A DNA stretch of 64,000 nt from Salvia splendens (Eukaryota > Streptophyta > Magnoliopsida > Lamiales > Lamiaceae): positions 26,323,322-26,387,321 of the forward strand of contig NC_056032.1 in NCBI RefSeq assembly GCF_004379255.2, given 5' to 3'. Below are positions 21,073 to 31,690 of the stretch, piece after piece. Made by a program: the position numbers and the translations under genes. The notes under the pieces are model-generated. The model was not told the origin of the DNA. It searched no databases and was given only the letters and a program-made list of their open reading frames with translations. Numbering within the stretch: position 1 is the first letter of the stretch; each line of letters begins with the position of its first letter.

Positions 21073-23922
21073 TCATGGGAAGAGTTCTGGGTATAACTCC
21101 ATCATCTTGTCCTCAAGCTCCCATGTGGCTTCTTCGTGCCAGTGGTTTCTCCACTGCACTTTCACGTAGGCAACTTGCTTATTTCTCACGTTCTGGACTT
21201 TTCGGTCTAAAATCGTTTGGGGTCTCTCCTCATAGCTCAGGTCCGAATTCAACGCGACCTCCTCGTAGTGAATCACGTGCTTTGGGTCGAACACGTATTT
21301 ACGTAACTGTGACACATGAAAGACATTGTGCACGTTCCCAAGGTTCGGAGGTAGCGCCAAGCGATATGCAACAGGACCCACTCCTTCAAGGATTTCATAC
21401 GGTCCAATAAATCGCGGTTTCAATTTTCCCTTGACGCCGAAACGTGTTATCCCTTTCAACGGGGATACTTTGAGGAAGACTTTGTCGCCAGCTTGAAATT
21501 GCAAGTCGGTTCGCCGTGCATCCGCGTATGACTTCTGTCTGTCTTGAGCTTCTTTTATCCTTTCACGAATTTGTCGAACGATTGCAACCATTTCTTCGAC
21601 TGCGTCGGGCCCGAGTACCCTTCTCTCGCCAACTTCGTCCCAGTAGAGCGGGGATCTACACTTTCTCCCGTACAAGGCTTCGTACGGCGCCATGTTTATC
21701 GTTGCCTGGAAGCTGTTGTTGTAGGCAAATTCGATCAAGGGGAGTGCGGACTCCCAACTTCCTCCTCGGTCTAACACTACGGCTCTCAACATATCCTCGA
21801 GGGTTTGGATCGTCCTCTCGGATTGTCCGTCCGTCTGCGGGTGAAACGCCGTGCTAAAATTCAAACGAGTCCCTAGCTCCCGTTGTAGGCTGATCCAAAA
21901 TCTTGAAGTGAACTTCGGGTCACGATCAGACGTGATCGTCACTGGGACTCCATGCAGTCGCACTATTTCCCTTATATAAATTTGAGCTAGCTTATTTGAT
22001 CCATAGGTTATGGGAATCGGTATGAAGTGCGCACTCTTGGTGAGTCGGTCTATAACTACCCAGATGGCAGTATTCCCTCTTTGCGTCTTTGGCAATGCTG
22101 TCACAAAATCCTTGGCGATATGCTCCCATTTCCACTCGAGAATTTCTAGTGGTTGCAACTTTCCGTACGGTCGTTGATGTAGAGCCTTCACCTGTTGGCA
22201 GGCTAAGCAGCGCTCCACAAATGCCGCTATATCCCTCTTCATACCATTCCACCAAAAGGTCTTCTTCAAGTCTTGATACATCTTCGTACTCCCTGGGTGG
22301 GCGGTGTAAGGAGTCTCATGTGCTTCACTCATGATTTCGTTTTTGAGTCCTTCGTCACTCGGTATGCAGAGTCTCCCTTCGAATGTGAGAGCATTGTCGG
22401 ATTCCTCACGGAAATTCCCAGATTCGCCAGTTCTTAGATCAGGTGTAACCATCAAGGTGGCAATTCGACCCTTCACTGTTTCGGGTGCCCTTACCACTTC
22501 CAAACGCATCTTGCTAAATTCGCGTATCAAGCTTTCTTCTTTGGTGAGAAAAGCAGCCAGTTGGGAATGACTCTTCCGGCTCAAGGCATCTGCCACTACA
22601 TTTGCCTTGCCGGGGTGGTAGTTGATGCCACAATCATAGTCCTTTACCAATTCGAGCCATCTTCGTTGTCGCATGTTCAAATCCTTTTGCTCGAAGAAAT
22701 ATTTCAGGCTCTTGTGGTCCGTAAAGATCTCACACCGAACTCCGTAGAGATGATGTCTCCAAATCTTTAAGGCATGTACCACCGCTGCCAGTTCCAAATC
22801 GTGGGTTGGATAGTTCAACTCGTGTGGCCTCAATTGCCGGGATGCGTATGCAATCACCTTGTTGTTTTGCATCAACACACATCCAAGTCCCACCTTCGAA
22901 GCATCCGTGTATACCACGTAGCTCATTCCAGGCTCTGGCACGGCTAAGATTGGTGCGGTGGTCAGTTTATCCTTCAAAAGTTGAAAACTTGCCTCACACT
23001 CCGGGGTCCAATTGACTTTTACCCCCTTCTTGAGTTGTTGGGTCATTGGTCTCGCTATCTTGGAAAATCCCTCTATAAATCTTCGGTAGTATCCTGCCAA
23101 ACCCAGGAAGCTTCGAATCTCGTTTGGTGTCGAAGGTGCCTTCCATTGTTGTACCGCCTCAACCTTGGCGGGATCCACTCGGATTCCTTCTGCCGACACA
23201 ATGTGACCTAGAAAGTTGACTTCTTTCAGCCAAAACTCACACTTGCTGAATTTGGCGTATAGCTTCTCGGTCCTCAACGTCTCCAAGGTAATTCGCAGAT
23301 GCTCCTCGTGCTCTTTCTCATCCTTCGAGTAAACAAGTACGTCATCTATGAAGACCAAGACGAATTTATCCAAGTATGGGTGGAATACTCGGTTCATCAA
23401 ATCCATGAATACTGCGGGTGCATTTGTCAATCCGAACGGCATTACAACAAACTCATAGTGACCATATCTTGTGCGAAAAGCGGTCTTTGGTATGTCCTCC
23501 CTTCGGACTCTCAATTGATGGTATCCGGACCTTAGGTCCATCTTTGAGAACACACCGGCTCCTCGGAGTTGATCGAATAGGTCATCTATTCTTGGCAGTG
23601 GGTACTTGTTTTTGAGGGTCATTTTGTTCAACTCCCTATAGTCGATACACATCCTCATCGACCCATCCTTCTTCTTGACAAAGAGCACCGGAGTGCCCCA
23701 CGGTGAGACACTGGGTCTAATGAAACCCAGGTCCATAAGCTCTTGAAGTTGTATCTTGAGTTCCTCTAACTCTTTAGGCGCCATTCGGTATGGTGCCTTG
23801 GACACGGGTGCCGACCCTGGCTCCAGGTCGATTGTGAACTCCAATTGTCGATCTGGCGGTGGTCCAGGCAAAGCTTCGGGGAAGATGTCTGGAAACTCTC
23901 GTACAACGGCAACATCTTCCAC
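21073..23922 (-). CDS. pol: Tekay/Del Pol: RT, RNase H, integrase, chromodomain
   Basis: About 950 codons, in the same frame as gag-protease and separated from it by a TGA at 23932-23934 plus three sense codons. The first codon of the open stretch is GTG, so it is not an independent start. Reverse transcriptase has FIDD at 191-194, RNase H has YTDAS near 338-342, and integrase has H535, H542, C572, C575 with a D605, D666, E702 core (D-D-35-E). The last 46 residues, from ILDRKVQN to the end, form a chromodomain with the aromatic and W-E-x-A-T-W-E pattern. Chromodomains are known to guide chromovirus integration towards modified histones. No frameshift is seen within pol. Confidence 0.94.
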   Translation of the reverse strand: MEDVAVVREFPDIFPEALPGPPPDRQLEFTIDLEPGSAPVSKAPYRMAPKELEELKIQLQELMDLGFIRPSVSPWGTPVLFVKKKDGSMRMCIDYRELNKMTLKNKYPLPRIDDLFDQLRGAGVFSKMDLRSGYHQLRVRREDIPKTAFRTRYGHYEFVVMPFGLTNAPAVFMDLMNRVFHPYLDKFVLVFIDDVLVYSKDEKEHEEHLRITLETLRTEKLYAKFSKCEFWLKEVNFLGHIVSAEGIRVDPAKVEAVQQWKAPSTPNEIRSFLGLAGYYRRFIEGFSKIARPMTQQLKKGVKVNWTPECEASFQLLKDKLTTAPILAVPEPGMSYVVYTDASKVGLGCVLMQNNKVIAYASRQLRPHELNYPTHDLELAAVVHALKIWRHHLYGVRCEIFTDHKSLKYFFEQKDLNMRQRRWLELVKDYDCGINYHPGKANVVADALSRKSHSQLAAFLTKEESLIREFSKMRLEVVRAPETVKGRIATLMVTPDLRTGESGNFREESDNALTFEGRLCIPSDEGLKNEIMSEAHETPYTAHPGSTKMYQDLKKTFWWNGMKRDIAAFVERCLACQQVKALHQRPYGKLQPLEILEWKWEHIAKDFVTALPKTQRGNTAIWVVIDRLTKSAHFIPIPITYGSNKLAQIYIREIVRLHGVPVTITSDRDPKFTSRFWISLQRELGTRLNFSTAFHPQTDGQSERTIQTLEDMLRAVVLDRGGSWESALPLIEFAYNNSFQATINMAPYEALYGRKCRSPLYWDEVGERRVLGPDAVEEMVAIVRQIRERIKEAQDRQKSYADARRTDLQFQAGDKVFLKVSPLKGITRFGVKGKLKPRFIGPYEILEGVGPVAYRLALPPNLGNVHNVFHVSQLRKYVFDPKHVIHYEEVALNSDLSYEERPQTILDRKVQNVRNKQVAYVKVQWRNHWHEEATWELEDKMMELYPELFP

Positions 23923-23931
23923 TTTCCTTTC

Positions 23932-25545
23932 TCATTTCTCCTCTCCTTGTAGATAGACAAGATAAGCAGGACGCCCTTTTCTCACCATCGCACTAGCTTG
24001 AAGAGCGGAGATGATAGACGTTCGCCGGTTCATCGAGATTCCATAGTATATGGTGGGTTCCTTCCCCGGGGCTTGCAGAGATATTTGTCTCTCCTTGCAA
24101 CGAATAGTAGCAAAATTCGTAGCTAACCAATCCATTCCCAAAATTATGTCAATATCCCCCATTGCCATGACTTGTAGGTTGTGAGCGATTAACTTAAGTC
24201 CTCCCATAACAATTTCTACGTTCGAGCATGTTCGAGAAACCTCTATTACCCCTCCCACTGGTGAGGACACCATCATCTTATGTTCAGATTTGTAAGCAGG
24301 TAAACTTAAGGTGTCCACACACAATTCAGATATGAATGAATGTGATGCGCCCGTATCAAACAATACAACAATGGGTGTGTCGAGGATTTTGCCCATACCT
24401 GTCAGGTTTCCCTTCTCGTGACTCCCATGTTCAGTCTTGGGTTGTTTCTGACTCAAGGCATATGCTCTAGCCTGAGAAGGGAGTCTTGGGCGGTAAGGTT
24501 GCTGTTGTCGCGTAGGTTGATCGCGATTTCCCCTTGATTCAATTTGCAGTGCCCTTGGCTGCTGGCGGGATCCTTGAGTGTTCTGCCTCGACCCCATTCC
24601 CACATTCTTGCTCGGACACTCTCTAGAGAAGTGGCCATTTCCCCCACAGTTAAAGCACTTGGTGGTGTTCTGAATTCTACACTCTCCAAAATGGTACTTG
24701 GAGTACACATTGCATTGGGGTGGCTTGGGCCGGAAGTCGCCTCTCTGGTTGGATGAGTTTTGCCCTCCACCATACTGTGGTCGGTTCTGGGTGGGCTGGT
24801 ACCTCTTGTTGTCATATGGGGTCCCATTCCCCTCCCACTTCCTCTTCTCTCGAGAGTGGTGTGGTGGAGGTAGTGCCAAAGTAGTGTTTTCCTTCATCCT
24901 CTCCTTGGGCATAGCTGCCTCAATATCTAGCGCAAGGGCTAACGCTTCCGCGTAGGAGAGTCTCCCACGACTAGCCAACGACATCCTTATCTCATGCCTT
25001 AGTCCCTCACGGAACTTTTCAGCCAGCTTCTCGTCAGTATCGACTTGGTCAGGTGCGTACCGGGTCATGTTGTTGAGCGCACGGTCATATTCGGTCACAG
25101 TCATGCGCCCTTGGGTCAAATTGTAGAATTCAGATGCCTTTGCCTTCCGGTAGCTCTTGGGCACGTACTTATTATATATTTCTGTCTTGAAGCCTTCCCA
25201 AGTCATCCCCGCTGCTTGATCTCGGGGCATTGTCTTCATCCTGGTATCCCACCAGAAGTCAGCAGACTCGGTTAGTTGGTAGGTCACACAACTCAACCGT
25301 TCCCTATCATTGCACCCTAAGATTGCAAAAATGCGCTCCAATGCTCGTATCCATGATTCAGCCTGGGCCGGTTCTCCCATTCCATCAAAGACGGGAGGTT
25401 TTTGCTCTAGAAAAAGCTTCACAGTTTCACGGTCAACCGGAGGTGGAGGAGGCGGTGGTGGAGGGATGGGTTGTGTCACACTCTCTTCCATCGTCTGAGG
25501 GGTAGGTTCGGGATTGTTACGTCTTATGTTGCGTCTTGGCGGCAT
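23932..25545 (-). CDS. gag-pro: Tekay/Del Gag-protease
   Basis: A 537-codon frame. A proline run at about 27-36 precedes the gag core (SWIRALERIF near 64-73, ADFWWDTRMK near 95-104). A zinc knuckle C-X2-C-X4-H-X4-C lies at 297-310; a preceding knuckle-like stretch at 278 has Tyr where relatives usually have the second Cys. The aspartic protease has DTGAS at 398-402 and ILGMDWL near 468-474. It ends in TGA at 23932-23934, in frame with pol. In relatives gag and pol are normally one frame, so the TGA may be a recent C-to-T change of an Arg codon or a recoding stop. Confidence 0.93.
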   Translation of the reverse strand: MPPRRNIRRNNPEPTPQTMEESVTQPIPPPPPPPPPVDRETVKLFLEQKPPVFDGMGEPAQAESWIRALERIFAILGCNDRERLSCVTYQLTESADFWWDTRMKTMPRDQAAGMTWEGFKTEIYNKYVPKSYRKAKASEFYNLTQGRMTVTEYDRALNNMTRYAPDQVDTDEKLAEKFREGLRHEIRMSLASRGRLSYAEALALALDIEAAMPKERMKENTTLALPPPHHSREKRKWEGNGTPYDNKRYQPTQNRPQYGGGQNSSNQRGDFRPKPPQCNVYSKYHFGECRIQNTTKCFNCGGNGHFSRECPSKNVGMGSRQNTQGSRQQPRALQIESRGNRDQPTRQQQPYRPRLPSQARAYALSQKQPKTEHGSHEKGNLTGMGKILDTPIVVLFDTGASHSFISELCVDTLSLPAYKSEHKMMVSSPVGGVIEVSRTCSNVEIVMGGLKLIAHNLQVMAMGDIDIILGMDWLATNFATIRCKERQISLQAPGKEPTIYYGISMNRRTSIISALQASAMVRKGRPAYLVYLQGEEK

Positions 25546-25689
25546 TCTGATTCAGTACCACACGAGTTACTATCGCATTTATTCAAAATCCAAGAATAGT
25601 CATGTGGCGTAGTTGAAAAGTGGAGATCAAGGGGCAATTGCATCATAAAGAGCTTTTGCAAAGGTGTCAAATACAATTGCACAGAATGA

Positions 25690-26035
25690 TAACAAGAGAG
25701 CAATTGCAAAATAGCATAGCAGGAGGTGATTGTAGAAGAAGGCGATTGCTCAACAGGGTAGAAAAAGGTAATTGTTTAATAATGTAACAAAAGACAATTG
25801 TACAATAGAATAGCAAAACATAAGGGCACAATTGGGATAGAAAAAGGCAGTTGCACAACAGAATAATACAATTGCATAATAAGACGGCAAAAGGCAATTG
25901 TACAATGGAGTGGTCAAAAGATAGTTGCGCAATAGTACATCAAAGGTAATTGTGCAATATGATAGAAAATGACAATTACAATATAGTATAGCAAGAGGCC
26001 GTTGCGTCATAGGCTAGCAAAAGATAATCACACAA
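25690..26035. repeat. Degenerate ~26-bp tandem repeat in the Tekay leader
   Basis: A motif of the kind AAAAGGCAATTGYRCAATA recurs about every 26 bases (for example near 25701, 25768, 25794, 25846, 25895, 25920, 25946, 25971, 25997). Copies are strongly diverged. The array lies between the extra ORF and the gag start. Open frames over it on the minus strand reflect the repeat and are not called. Confidence 0.7.
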
Positions 26036-26240
26036 AAGATAATAAGGGATGGTACCAAATCATTACACAATAGGATAGCAAAAGACAAGAATTTCCCATA
26101 GAAATATGAAAAGTTGCCTCGAAGAGGTCTTAGTTCCATTATAACGAAAACAAAGGAAAAAACGATGTCAAGGTCAAGCAAAAACGGTAAAGTATCCAAA
26201 ACATGGGAAATCGTAATAAAATATTATAGAATTATTATGT

Positions 26241-26891
26241 TTAATCCCTTCCATCCTCATCTTCCTTCTCCTCGGTCTCTCCAACGCTCTCTCTAATTGG
26301 GTCCTCCTCCTCTACGGGATCCTCTTCCTCGGGATCCTCTTCCTCATTTTCCTCCTCGACACCCGCAGGTGGAGGGGTAATCCCAAACCTCCCATTGACC
26401 TCTCTGTTGCTTCTTTGAGGGGCTGCGACACGCATCCCGAGTCTCCTTCTCTTAGGAACACGGGAGACGCGTGGCTCCTCGTCGCATCGATACTTCCGCA
26501 TGCGGGCTGTACCCGGCGGATAGATATGTGGAGGTGGATCACGTGGCGGTCCATCAAATGCCGCTGTCATGGCCGGAAGCAGCACCTTTATAAGGCCAAC
26601 CAAATCCCCTCGCGCGGTGTAATCGAGCGGGCTATACCATATGAAAAACTGAGACGCCTGAGCGGTCCACTCGCTCCAAGGAGATGGTAGAGTGTGGATG
26701 AGCTTTTGGATCCCCTCGTGATGGGTAGCTCCCCTATATGCATAGGCGTTCATCCATTTACTGTAAAACTCGGTGACGTAGGTCATGAGGAAGAGCTCCC
26801 CGTCCCACTCGTAATCTCGGTAGTGCTCAACCGGGTGGTCCCTTTCGCTGGAGTAGCGATTACGCATCAGAGCATAATACCGTTGGGCCAT
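26241..26891 (-). CDS. Extra sense ORF upstream of gag in the Tekay element, function unknown
   Basis: A 216-codon frame, in sense orientation, between primer-binding site (27633) and gag (25545). I do not recognise it. Residues 1-110 look globular and rich in Tyr and Trp (FYSKWMNAYAYRG, SPWSEWTAQASQFF). A basic cluster PKRRRLGMR near 148-156 could be a nuclear localisation signal. The last 45 residues are very acidic with repeats of the form EEEDP. It has no membrane segment or known catalytic motif. Because the host element is young and the frame is open for 651 bases, it may be translated, but it could also be a captured host fragment without function. Confidence 0.6.
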   Translation of the reverse strand: MAQRYYALMRNRYSSERDHPVEHYRDYEWDGELFLMTYVTEFYSKWMNAYAYRGATHHEGIQKLIHTLPSPWSEWTAQASQFFIWYSPLDYTARGDLVGLIKVLLPAMTAAFDGPPRDPPPHIYPPGTARMRKYRCDEEPRVSRVPKRRRLGMRVAAPQRSNREVNGRFGITPPPAGVEEENEEEDPEEEDPVEEEDPIRESVGETEEKEDEDGRD

Positions 26892-27632
26892 AAAAACTCA
26901 GCATCAGCACAAGGATCGAAAGAAATAACGGTGTATGAGGTTTCGAATGATGCTGAGAATATGATGGGTGCGTATATATAAATCTCCAATGATGGAGGTG
27001 TGCGGGTAGTATCATATCAAGAATGAATGAAATTTCATTTCCGAAGCAAAAAGGTTCGTGCGTTTTCGCATTTCGTTAAGTCGCGATATATATCCCCACG
27101 CGTCGCTTGCCTTGCGTTAGGCTTTTCCTGCCTCCACGTTCGACACTATCTCAAAATTTTTCATTCATACATGATTTACAATTATGTATAGCAGCATGCT
27201 CAAGTTCTTTCACATATTGCCTCATAAAGCAATTGAATAATCACAATCATATAACTTCATTCATCCAACGTATATAGAGTTATCACATATTTGCCAATTT
27301 TTCCTTATCAAGTAAAATACAAGTTCATCGCATAACGACATTCATCATCTTGGGCATAAGCGCAAATATCAATTCCATATCCATGCATTTTCATCCATTC
27401 ATATTCCAAGCAAAAAATTTCGAAAATATCATATCAACTTTGTTCCCCATCGAAAATTTCAACTTCGGTTAATCAAATCCAAAACTCACAAAAGTATTTT
27501 TACCTTTTTTTTTTGTGGTTGGGCGGAGACGAGTTGTGGTGTTGAGCTATCGATGTTTATCAATTTATCAAATTACACATGCATAGATTTTGACTCAAAC
27601 AAGACTCTTGGGTCCAGAGCGGAAAGAACTGA

Positions 27633-27648
27633 GGCTCTGATACCAAAC
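27633..27648 (-). other. Primer-binding site of the Tekay/Del element
   Basis: The minus strand reads GTTTGGTATCAGAGCC. TGGTATCAGAGC is complementary to the 3' end of initiator tRNA-Met, the standard primer for this lineage. It directly adjoins the 5' LTR at 27649. The leader between here and the extra ORF (26892-27632) has no other feature. Confidence 0.93.
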
Positions 27649-30460
27649 TGTCACGACCGCCCCTTAGGGTTAATAAAAGCGGGCGATCGCGACTTAAAGG
27701 GGTTTAGATGAACGGCATAGAAGACTAGGGTTTTCAATAAAAGTTTGACTAAAAAGTAAGTCTAATAAATAATGCGACCAAGAGTATTAGGGTTTAATGA
27801 ATAAAGACTAGGGTTTAGCATTTATTCAAAAAGTGTAACGAGTTTCAAACATCCCATCATAAAATAGTTTCAGAATTTAAATGAAAAGTATTCTAAGAAA
27901 AATATCACAGCGGAAGCATCCAAGAGAAGAGTGACGTCATGTGTGAAGACACAACGACACTCGGAATTTCAAAACCAAAACAACCACAGTTCATTATTAG
28001 TTCCTGCTCAACACCGCCAACCGCCCGTCGCCGCTCAACCTACATATAGGGAAAACATATGCAGGGCTGAGTACTATGAAATAATACTCAGTGGCTCATG
28101 CCGAAAACATTGTAAATACAGTTTATGATATCATGCCGTACGTAAGTAACAGTCGGGGTTTTTCTTTAGAAAGGCCCGAGGCACTCAAAATCATTTTTCC
28201 ATTTCAAACATCGACTGATCAGTCATTTTTCCCATAGACGTTAACCATATCTGCCAATACATGACAAGGAATGCGGCCGCAAACCAGGTCACTAGACCGG
28301 CCAGCCCGTACGCTAGCACACAGTCTACCATAGGTGTACACTAATCCAAGTAGGGTTTGCTGCCCTACGGGGACCCGAATTCGATTTATAAATAGTGGCA
28401 AAAACCACATCAGATAGGCACGTAAAAACCAAAACAAGGCATGAAGTCACATTTATTCTCATTGATAAAACATTAGGACATGGTCCTTATTTAAAAAGGA
28501 AGAGAGCCCACCTCGATCCTTTAGTTTTCAAGTTTCGCTTTTCCTTTGGTATCACGCGTCTCGCACAAAATTTCACCTTTGGATAATGTGTCCCCGATTA
28601 GTCACTAACATGGACTAAAATCATGCATGTCCTAGATCACTCCCCTTTCCCAATCAACAATAGGAATCACATCATATCACCCATCTTTGCATATCACATC
28701 ACCTCATCACATATGTAAACTCATGTATGTCATTCAAGCATACAAATATAGTTGTTTAACCAAAGTAGAGATCTGGCAGCCCTGCGCAACTTTTTTGTAA
28801 AAATTATTTAAAAATCATCCGACCTCCGATGGGGCTAAAACTTTATGACAAGGCAGTAGACTCATCAAATAACATTCAGTTTAAATTTCATATCAAAATA
28901 CCACTTTTAAGTCGGGCAAACCAAAGGCGTAACCTACTGGTCGAGAAAACACGTTTTTGGCAGAATCGCGCAGTCAACTTTAAAAATTCACCATAAATTC
29001 ATCGTTTAGCCAAATGGGTCGAAATTTACACACAATATAGAAGACATCACGAAGTTTACACAGCAAGAAGAATCGGTCAAATCGGAGTTCGTTTGGTTGG
29101 TCAAAAATACATCAGAACACACTGTTCGGAAATCACAGATTTTCATACTGATAGCAATTCGAATTAGGGTTTATCCCTACTCATTCAAAATCAATCTTTT
29201 CATGGTTTTGATATACAATCATGCTCAAAAGAGTCCTTAAACACATATTTTCACGAAATCGCACATCAATCACCGAGGATTCAATAAATCAACAAGTAAT
29301 TGCAATCAAAACGCACTCACACATATGATTTCACATTCCCACCGATTAAACCCTTAGATCTTCATTCCCTACACTCTCTACATGCATGAAGGAGTCAAAG
29401 AAAGTCTAGATGGAGAGGATTGAAGAATATGGGTTTGAATTTACCTTTTCTTGGACGAAATAATCGGTAGGAAGCAATTAAAACCTTGGTTCTTCAACAA
29501 TCTCTTGGAAAATTGATAGGATCTTGAGTGAAATGGATAACAAGTGGGAGAAGAGATGAAAAAGGGGGTGGGGCGTGTGGTTTGAAGAAGTGGGCGTGTG
29601 ATTTGTGTGTTAGGTTTAGGGGTTGATCCTTTGTTTATAGGATTAAGAAATATCCCACAATTAATTGAAGATTTGGGAGAATAATTGAAATAAATGATTG
29701 AGATATTTGGGAAGATTTTGGGGGAGGAAATGGCGTGTCATTGATGGAGAAATAAGGAGGATATTTTGTAAATCATGGCTATTTAATTAGCCATTGATTT
29801 AATTTAGTATTTTCACGGAGCAGAATAAAATAATACGGAGCAAGAAAATCAATAAAAACCCTCCCAAATAATATGAAAATAGGCGTGTTATTCAATTCCT
29901 CCCACAAGGAATAATTTCCAAATATTGATAAATAAAGTAGGGAAAGATTTGCTAGGATATTCCAATTAAAACATGGAAGGAAATAATTGAGGGATCAAAA
30001 TAATTAGTGAATAATTTCTTCTTCCACAAGCTAGGAGATTTCGAAATCTCCCTAATCAAAACAATAGGGGCCGATTTTATCAAGAAATAAATAAGATAAT
30101 TAGGCTTTAGGATTTAATTTGGATAATTATCCCAAAACAAATAATTAAATCCAAGAAAAATAAATTCCTCTCCAAATAATAATAGTGGTCGAAAATTCCC
30201 TTCATAAAAGGGCAAGGTAATTATTTATGATCCTCATTAAATCTCACTCCCCGAAATAATATAATTCACCATGATATATTTCATTCCACATTAATTAATT
30301 TAAGCCACTTCATAAAATCAACGAATTTGACTCGATCAAATCAAAATTAGGTCACCATTTCAATCACATAATAAATCCGTCATTTAATTCGGCAATCAAA
30401 GCAATAAGTACAACATCTTAGGGTTCGAAAAAATTAGGGTTCGAAAAGTGGGGCGTTACA
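27649..30460 (-). repeat. 5' LTR of the Tekay/Del element
   Basis: Same length and almost the same sequence as the copy at 18217-21028. The promoter TATAAA (minus strand) lies near 29634-29639 and should drive the genomic transcript. Confidence 0.95.
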
Positions 30461-31690
30461 TTAACACACATTTTAAGGTGAAAAATGGACCCATTTTGAT
30501 ATATTGTAGGACTAAAGACCAAGCTATAAGAGAGAGAGGAGGAAAAAAACAAAGGTTCGAATCTGATCAGTGATCAGCCCTTGAAAATTAATTTAAAATG
30601 GTTCTACAAGTCTACCATTACATTCACCTTCGAAAGAGCTTCACGTGGATACCTCGGACGCCTCAATCAGAGCCCGATAGAAGAAGATACGACTGTTTTA
30701 CGAAGACTGCGCAATATAGTGAAAAACGCGCGACTGTGTCGAGAGTCAGACAAAACGCCCGACCGGGCATTTCCTAAGTCGCAGCGCCTTACCGGGCAAA
30801 TGTTACTGGGCCTGTTTTTAAGCCCTAACTATTTAAATAGCTAGGGCACGAATTCCATAGCATCTTTTGGCGGCTAGAGGCATTTTTAGAGAGAGAAAGA
30901 GGCTTGGAGTCCATTTTTGGGAGGAAGAAGAAGAAGCTTGAGGCTAATTCTTCCCCAATCTTGCCCATATGGCAGCATTTACTTGTTTTCTTGTATTGTT
31001 GTCCACTATGAGCGACCATATTTCAGAGATTACTCCTAGTTAGTTAGGGAAGCTTGTAAATATGAATCCATGATTGTGTTTTGATTTATTTCCGTATTTT
31101 GGTTCTTGTCTATGTGTTTATTTCAATCCGTATTGGGTTTTGCTAGCAAAGTTAATCCGGTAAAAGCCTTATCTTCAATGTCTCTTTAACTTGGAGTAGG
31201 GAGCTAACATAGATAAGGAACCCTAGGCTAATACTGATCAGGGGATAGGCCGGGGTGGATCTTACGTGTTGAACATTCGTAGAAGTTAATCCCGAGCTTA
31301 CTATGCGACTGTAGGAGTGAGGGGTTGGTGAGTAGAGCCTAGGAGACATGATCAGCTTATCCTAGGTGTAAAATTCCACGATCAGTGATCAGCTGAGTGA
31401 GACAGTAAAATAAACATGATCCCGATAAATAATGAAAATTAATTAGATATTTGTATTCATGTGAACAAGTGGCCCCAAACAAGCTAGGAGTAGTTTTCCT
31501 TCTTTATCGTGATTTCCTTGCATTTCACTTTCTCGATTCGTCCGTCACTCGCCTTCTGATTACAAAAACTCAAAATTAAACTATTTTACTGCTTTTTAGT
31601 TAGATTTACTAGTTTTAGCAATTAATCTCCTCCCTATGGGTTCGACACCATTTATACTGCATTGCATGTCTGTATACTTGCAGAAGCAGT
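30461..31690 (+). mobile_element. Athila-type 3' LTR (element G), right part
   Basis: This continues the LTR that starts at 18111, after the second TTAAC copy. A TATTTAAATAG promoter-like box lies near 30829, and the right end carries the usual Athila U5 phrase CTATGGGTTCGACACC near 31636 followed by TATACTTGCAG. The exact right end is uncertain. Small frames inside it are not genes. Confidence 0.65.

Larger units (their letters stand above)
18217..30460 (-). mobile_element. Complete Tekay/Del (chromovirus) LTR retrotransposon, 12.2 kb
   Basis: Two LTRs of equal length (2812 bp) at 18217-21028 and 27649-30460 flank an internal region with gag-protease, pol ending in a chromodomain, and an extra ORF near the 5' end. 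The target duplication TTAAC is perfect (18212-18216 and 30461-30465). I found six base differences between the LTRs by reading them side by side (18719, 19460, 19939, 20640, 20641, 20803 in the left copy), so insertion is recent. The element sits inside the 3' LTR of an Athila-type element. A single TGA separates gag-protease from pol; otherwise all frames are open. Confidence 0.95.

Noticed and set aside
25667..26010. Hydrophobic Cys/Tyr-rich open frames on the minus strand
   Set aside because: They are the translation of the 26-bp repeat array in the Tekay leader and overlap in several frames.
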